This document shows positions 58,143 through 64,000 of a stretch of 64,000 nucleotides of DNA, piece by piece (position 1 is the stretch's first letter; each line of letters starts with the position of its first letter). Both the position numbers and the translations under genes were made by a program. The stretch spans positions 19,056,221-19,120,220 of the forward strand of contig OZ038527.1 in assembly GCA_964036665.1 (NCBI GenBank), given 5' to 3'. Under the pieces are notes generated by a model that saw only the letters and a list, made by a program, of their open reading frames with translations, was not told where the DNA came from and did not search any database. The DNA comes from Gordius sp. MW1 (Eukaryota > Nematomorpha > Gordioida > Gordea > Gordiidae).

Positions 58143-60866
58143 ATCAAAGAGTCAATGAAATTATGCAATGTTCATCTTAAAAATTTGATAATAAAAATTG
58201 TATTGCATTACTGTTAAATAGATTTAATTATTGCGAAATTATTGAATAAAAATTGTTTTCTAAATGTATAATAGCACACAATCTACACTTGTTGTCATTA
58301 TCGTGGTCTAAATCAAAAAATGGTTGGTTCAGCTTTAATTAATTAAAAATTTTACTTGGACGATGTAATTTTTTATGACAAGGTAATTTAGAATAATATG
58401 AATTAATTGCGACTCTCCTTATTTAAAAAAATGTTGCTAAATTTAAGTTACAAAATCTTTGCTGACTTATAATTGAATTACATAACACACCATGTTAGAG
58501 TAAATTCCATACTTGTGACCCCCTAGGTAATCGCGGGTCTTAAATAAACCTTACTTAAATAATAAATTTTTTGTATACAATTTCTCACTTCTTTAAATAT
58601 TTAGTCTCATTAATGTGTTAAACATTCAAAACACATAAAAACTTTAATGCAAGGAAATCTAAAGGAGAATGTGTAAATGGAAAATTTCTATAAACTAAAC
58701 TACTTTGGCACGTAACCAAGATTTTCTTAAAGAAGGTAGGAAAAAATTTACAAATTTATTTTTATAGTTTTTATTAATAATATGATAAAGATGAGAGATG
58801 AGAAAAATCCGACCCGTTCGGCATATGAACCGGGCCATCGTCTTAATGTTAGATCTTTTGGCGGGCCCGGGCGGGACCTTAACAAGATTCGAGCAACTCG
58901 GGCCTATTAAGATTTTTTATATAATGAATTATATTGTTTTTGTGTACTAATTTGTCATCTTTTTATTTGATTGTATATTATTTATTTATCATTAGTCGTA
59001 TATCTTAAAAGAATAAAATTACTCTATAATTTAAAATATAACAAAATTATACTGCCAAAAATATTATAAATCATTATTTTGGACAGGGCAGTTTGGGCAT
59101 CTTTAATAGGTCGTACATGGCCGGGAGGACTTTAAATAGCTGGGTGGACAATTAATTTTTCAATCGGACCCACCCGGGTGCAGGCAAAAAAATGTAAAAA
59201 TCTGACTTTCTAAAAAGATATGAATTCTGTGTATAAAATATAAAACGTTATAAAAAACTTACATTATAAAACGAAGTTAATTTTTCTTTTGCGCAGCGAT
59301 TTTCTACTTAAACTTTTTAATTGTTAATAATGCCAATCCGTTTTATCGATGCACATACTATTTAATATTGGTGCATGTGGTTATGGGGAGTCAAAAAGGT
59401 TTATCAATATTAATGGTTTCAATAACATTGTTAGGGTGTTGAGAGCATTCTTGGGACGATAGGTCTCTTAAGTTTGAGACAAAACCATAGACATCATACT
59501 TTAGCTGATGTTTGTGTCATTTAAATCACTTCAGTGCCATGGCACAATATTTTGGCGGATTTACAAGTTAGTTGGATTTAACGAAACCCGTTCATTAACT
59601 TGTATCATAAAGGGTTCGATCGAGGCGAAGAAAATTATTAATTTATCTAAATCTCAATGGATTTAGCTAAAGTAAGTCCGAAAATGTTGCCTCTTAAATC
59701 TAGGTTGAGAGTTAAAATTAAAATGTTGCTTTAACTTTTGAAGGATGTATAGCTGAAAAATTCATTAAGATATGAAAGGAAAATAAGTAAATTTCAAATG
59801 ATAAAATTGCTACTTACTAAGTGTGGGCGGGCCAGGTAATGTTGTGGGAAAAATGCTCAATCAAGATTTTTGGACAAAGAACAAGTGAATTTGGAAAAAT
59901 GTAATGTTTTTTGCCGAAAATTTATTTTAAAAAAGCGATCTCTAACTAACGTCTCATTCATCAGATTTATAAGCTTACTTTTTTATCAGGCAAAAGATCA
60001 CAATGGAAATGGTTGAATTCAACACGATTTCCATATAAGGATCAATGCCATCCGTTTGGTTATAGCGCGTTTTTATAACTTTTTAGTCGTGAATGTAATT
60101 TTTCTATATATTTATTTTATAAAATAAAAAGTTTATATAAATTTTTCAAGTAACTATGAGTGTCTTAGTCTTTTATGCAATTTTAAATACTCTTATTCAT
60201 TTAATAATAATTTATTTATTAATCAAATTTTTAACCCGCTCCCTCCCCCCAGGCTACCTAAGCACATGCGGTTGAGGTGGGGAGCCACTGGCCATTAAAT
60301 ATAAAATAATCGATTTATAATTTATTTGAAAATTCTTTAGATATTTTTTTTAATACTAAGAGAGCCCGCTTTCGAAGTAACTACAAGGTTATCAGCAAAC
60401 TTTTTTATTATATGGGATATTTATATGAATTATTAATATTATAGGCAAATATATTCTCAATTAAAAAAAGTGCACTTGATGCAGGGTTGAATTTTATTGT
60501 TACAATTTTATTTCGATATAATTTGGATACGAAAATGATCATAAAAGAATTAATAAAGGATATTGAAGGCTCAATAAAACTGTCTCTTAATTATTAATTA
60601 CATATAAGTTTTCAAGGATAACCAAAATGGGCATCAAATGCTTCTAGAATCCATTCTTCTCATTATGGGATAACATAAAAGTAAGTTGGCCTTAAGTGCC
60701 ATTACAATTTTGCTAAAGGCTTTTTACTCATTTAAATCTCTAGTAAAAATAATGCATTAATTTAGAAAAATATCATGTTAGACAAATAAGACTTCAATTT
60801 TTACAGCCCAGAGTTAGAAAACCATAAAGCCAGTTGCACATTCTTAATACTATTTTGGCAGATGAC
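58143..60866. other. 3' flank of BTB copy 3, with the empty site of the unit 2 insertion
   Basis: No gene is seen. It is nearly identical to unit 2 flank DNA. 58,805-59,217 is the shared GC-rich element remnant. The point near 60,205 is the empty site for the unit 2 fold-back insertion. Confidence 0.5.
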
Positions 60867-61996
60867 TAGAGCTGTTAAAGTTCATCTATGATACGAACTA
60901 GTTCAAGTTCATAGTTCATTTTGAAAAAAATTATTAGTTCAAGTTCATATTTTTTTAAAAGGTAACAGTTCAAGTTCATGTAGGAAAAAGTGTAACTATT
61001 ATTTCAAGTTAATAGTTCAATTTTATAAATATAACTAGTTCAAAGTTTTCATTTTTTTAAATATGATAAAGTTTAAATCTAATCCAAGGGATTTTAGGAA
61101 ATGATTTCTGAATTAAAATCAGTTTTTTTGAATCCTATCCAAATTTTTAAATAAATTTTAGTTTATAAATTTGAAAATCTAATTTAAGGCAATATTCATA
61201 TATAACAAAAGCATCAACTATACAATGTTTAAAATATTTATTACAAACCATGTGAACTGGATTTTAATAAAATATTGTTTTTAAAATTATCATTTAATAA
61301 ACAAGAACGTTTATCTCCGAATATAAGTTTTCCCAAACTGAAAAACTTTTCAACTGGAGCACTAGATGGGAGGCAAACGTTATATTTGATAAAAATTTGT
61401 TTTAGATTTGGAAATTCATCAAATATCAAATGAGGTATTAATGAGTTTAATATAGTCTTCAATTATTTCTTTTTTAGAATTATCACGTCTTATATCTAAG
61501 AAATCTAAACCATTGTGTGTATGCACCTCTATACTCGTTCCTATCATCTACTTGAGAGCAAATACTTGAGTCACTATTGATATCCATCTTTTCTAATTAC
61601 AGGCTTTTATAAATTACATTAATTAGCTAAACTTATTAAGTGCTGACAATAAAACAAGCAAGAATTTTTTTGTGTTTTTAAAATCAAAAATGCGCGGATA
61701 CTGTATGTCTGTATGATTACCGCGAAGACAATGCACGTCAAATTGTTGATGCATATACAAACAATAACGGCTTATAAATTTATTTAAATAATATATTTGT
61801 GATGAACTAGTTCAATTATATTGTATAGTTCAAGTTCAAGTTCAGAATTTGAAAAAAAAAACTAGTTCAAGTTCAAACTTAAAAAAATCGAACTAGTTAA
61901 AGTTCACAGTTCAAATTTTTTGGAAGGTAACTAGTTCAGTTCTAAGTTCAGAAAAAAGTGAACTAGTTCAAAATGAACTAGTTCTTAACAGCTCTA
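60867..61996 (-). mobile_element. hAT element with AGTTCAAGTTCA repeats, both ends present
   Basis: The ends TAGAGCTGTTAAAGTTC and, inverted, TAGAGCTGTTAAGAACTAG are flanked by CAGATGAC and GAGATAAC, an imperfect 8-bp match. Dozens of GTTCAAGTTCA/GAACTAGTTCA motifs fill about 200 bp at each end. A hAT dimerisation-domain fragment is inside. Confidence 0.82.
61241..61462 (-). pseudogene. hAT transposase dimerisation-domain fragment (unit 3)
   Basis: This is the same fragment as in unit 2 with a few substitutions (for example NLKQIFIKYNVCLPSSAPVE). The remainder of the transposase is not recognisable in one frame. Confidence 0.82.
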
Positions 61997-62258
61997 GAGA
62001 TAACAACAAACCAACAGGAAAAGTTAAATGCAGGCTCTGTAATGCTTATCATTTTATTGTATTATAATATATATCTAATATGAAAATAAATATATTTATA
62101 CATTGTAAAGTGTGTGAATTAAATTTAGTAAGAATAAATATTTAAGATGGGCTGGGCTTAAAAAAAGTTTGTGAGCATGGACTGGGTTGGGCTGGGTCGA
62201 CCTGAACATGGGTTGGGCTCGGTCGGCAAAAACCGGCCCATGCAGGACTCTATAAAGC

Positions 62259-62697
62259 CAGAGACCAGATTTGCCCGGCCCGCTGCCCGAACCTGCCCGC
62301 CCGGCCCACGGGCCGGGCCCTAAATTTTAACTTTCGGGCGGGCACCATAACATGATTCGGGCAATTCGGGCTCAATTTTGTTTTTAAAATAATTTATTAT
62401 ATTGTTTTTGTGTATATTTTGCCACTTTTTTAATTAATTTCATAATGTTTGTTAATCCTAGTTCTAATTTAAAAAAAAATCAAAAATTAAGATAAAATTT
62501 TTAAAAAATATAACGACATTAGTGCTAAAAATTTTAAAACACACCATTTCGGGCCGGGCAGTTCGGGCAGCTGGGATGATTCGGGCATTGCCGGGCGGAC
62601 ACATAGAAGGGTTCGGGCGGGCTCGGGCGGGTAGATTAATTATAAAATCGGGCCGGGCCGGGTTCGGGCAGAAAAATTCTAACAAATCCGACCTCTA
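62259..62697. mobile_element. CAGAG(A/G)-type element with GGGCCGGGC ends
   Basis: The left end CAGAGACCAGATTTGCCCGG and the inverted right end TAGAGGTCGGATTTGTTAGA match the 15804-16848 family. It is shorter and has no clear target duplication. A partial GGTTGGGCTGGGTCG-type element end lies just upstream (62,150-62,250). Confidence 0.7.
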
Positions 62698-62699
62698 CT

Positions 62700-64000
62700 A
62701 TTATAAACTACACCCTATTTTTCATAAAAAAATTACATGGGACAAAAAAGGGACGCATATAAATTTCAACTATTTAAGTTGCCTGCCTACTCCCCAATAG
62801 CTTCATTCGTCAAAGTTTCAGAAAATTGTCTGCAAGATTTACGAGGCGCCATGACATTTCATTTTTTTTAAATCTTTTTCCCCTTAAAGTTTACGTAATA
62901 TTAAAGTCATCAAGCGAGAGTGAGTTTACATTTTTATTTTTATTATATGAAATTTAAATCGGGTTCTTTTATATATCGGGCATACAGTGAGTGATTCTTG
63001 AACTAATTCTATACGCGTAAGAATTTTATGTGTTAATGACATTATCATTAAATATTAATTTTTGTATGATAAAAGATGAGGATAAATTAATTTAATATAA
63101 TATTCAACCGAAATGCCACATTTTTTTAATCAGCACAGCATTATGTATAACGCAAGTTTATTAATTTAACCTTATAGATTGCAGATGACATCTTTCTAAG
63201 AAATTACAAACCGATACTTTATTTAATTCCAATTTAAAACTAAACCTTGCCCATGTATTTTATACTAATTAATTCGTACCCTGTAACCGTGTTATTTATT
63301 TAACTAATGCTTCATTTTTTATTCTTTTTATTTTCTCACAACTTAAATATAATATTAAATGCTAAGCAATTTATTTTTTTATTTGTTATATATATTTATG
63401 TAGCATGGGCGTAGCCAGCTTTTGGATTAGAGGGGGGGGGGCGAATGGGTTTTATGTTAGGGGGGGTGGCGCCCCCTGGCTACGTCTATGTTATGTAGCC
63501 TTTATTTATCTTAATTTTGCTTGATTTGTTAATTACAATTATTTTATCGTGTCGAAAAATGATATTTTTTAAACCCCGTTTGTTGAACTAAATATATTTA
63601 ATATGGTGAAACATAAGACTTAATCATATATTGATTTATTTGACAACATATTCATTAAAAAAGTGGTTTTTCCGACTATTAGGGTTAAATAAGAATAAAG
63701 TATAAATTACGGTAGAAACAACAATGCCGCCAAATATTTTTAAAAAATAATATATGAAGTAAATGCCATTTGCAAAACAGGCCTAGACATTGTAAATACG
63801 CAAAGTGGCGATAATATTTTCAAAGCTAATAAATGTTGGTGCAACCAAACAAACCATGCGAGGCAAGATTATCCTAAGGGGGGGGGGAGGGTGTTTGATT
63901 TTTTTTTTAAATTTTTTTATAAATAAGGATGAGAGATGAATTTTTGGCACACCCGGGCTGGCAACATAAAAGGATTTTAGCAATTCGGGCATATTAAGAT
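62700..64000 (+). repeat. Start of segmental duplication unit 4
   Basis: From ATAAACTACACCCTATTTTT onward the sequence follows unit 1 from about 18,856 in the same order: CCCAATAGCTTCATTCGTCA, GCAAGATTTACGAGGCGCC, GGGCATACAGTGA, and then AAACAAACCATGCGAGGCAAG near 63,850. It is clearly more diverged than units 1-3 are from each other. The window ends about 1 kb before the point where a BTB start codon would lie. Confidence 0.72.
63404..63490. mobile_element. MITE, CATGGGCGTAGCCAG family, short
   Basis: The ends CATGGGCGTAGCCAG and CTGGCTACGTCTATG are flanked by a perfect 8-bp duplication TTATGTAG (63396-63403 and 63491-63498). It is only 87 bp long. Confidence 0.87.

Larger units (their letters stand above)
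51672..62030 (+). repeat. Segmental duplication unit 3 (contains BTB copy 3)
   Basis: It begins with the right half of the AGTAGGGG element (homologous to 18,110-18,350). It then lacks the part equivalent to about 18,510-20,700 and continues from TCTAGAACTAGGCACGAG-like sequence through the BTB gene and its flank. From exon 4 to about 61,690 it is almost identical to unit 2. Confidence 0.8.

Overview
The window is AT-rich nuclear DNA of a multicellular eukaryote, almost certainly an invertebrate animal. The signs are multi-exon genes with very short GT-AG introns (36-80 nt, some with a TACTAAC-like branch site), a recognisable animal MTRES1 (C6orf203) homologue, BTB-BACK-PHR genes of the BTBD3/BTBD6 type, and a dense mix of animal-type transposons (RTE-like LINE, Helitron, MULE, many hAT families). 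Bacterial operons, rRNA genes, intact tRNA genes and CRISPR arrays were not seen. The lineage cannot be fixed from the sequence.

Layout: 1-3.2 kb holds the 3' end of an unrecognised single-pass membrane protein gene. 3.3-9.3 kb is decayed intergenic DNA with an RTE-like LINE that was cut cleanly by a Helitron. 9.455-10.18 kb is a compact four-exon MTRES1-like gene for a mitochondrial S4-domain RNA-binding protein. 11.4-16.85 kb is a nested transposon stack: a MULE remnant with a SWIM zinc finger, a non-LTR reverse transcriptase remnant on the minus strand, and two large hAT-type elements with perfect 8-bp target duplications.

From about 16.87 kb to the end, most of the window is a tandem segmental duplication. 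Unit 1 is about 16.87-30.05 kb, unit 2 about 40.1-51.67 kb and unit 3 about 51.67-62.0 kb; a fourth unit starts near 62.7 kb and runs off the end. Each complete unit carries one four-exon BTB-BACK-PHR gene, probably a Cullin-3 substrate adaptor. Copies 1 and 3 are open; copy 2 has a one-base deletion and premature stop. Copies 2 and 3 are nearly identical from exon 4 onward but differ in exon 3. Copies 1 and 3 differ in exon 4 mainly by amino-acid-changing substitutions. Between units 1 and 2 (30-40 kb) lie further hAT elements, including a roughly 2.1-kb element with a hAT dimerisation-domain remnant.

The most striking non-genic structure is a family of composite fold-back elements. Their arms are built from a 105-130-bp tandem repeat whose monomers contain a CCAATGG...CCATTGG hairpin, a roughly 60-bp minisatellite with an ATTGC-TAT-GCAAT hairpin, purine-rich tracts and GC-rich hairpin ends. 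A different insertion of this family sits in each of the three units, and the other units serve as natural empty sites. The unit 3 insertion is a 2.55-kb inverted repeat inside intron 3 of BTB copy 3.
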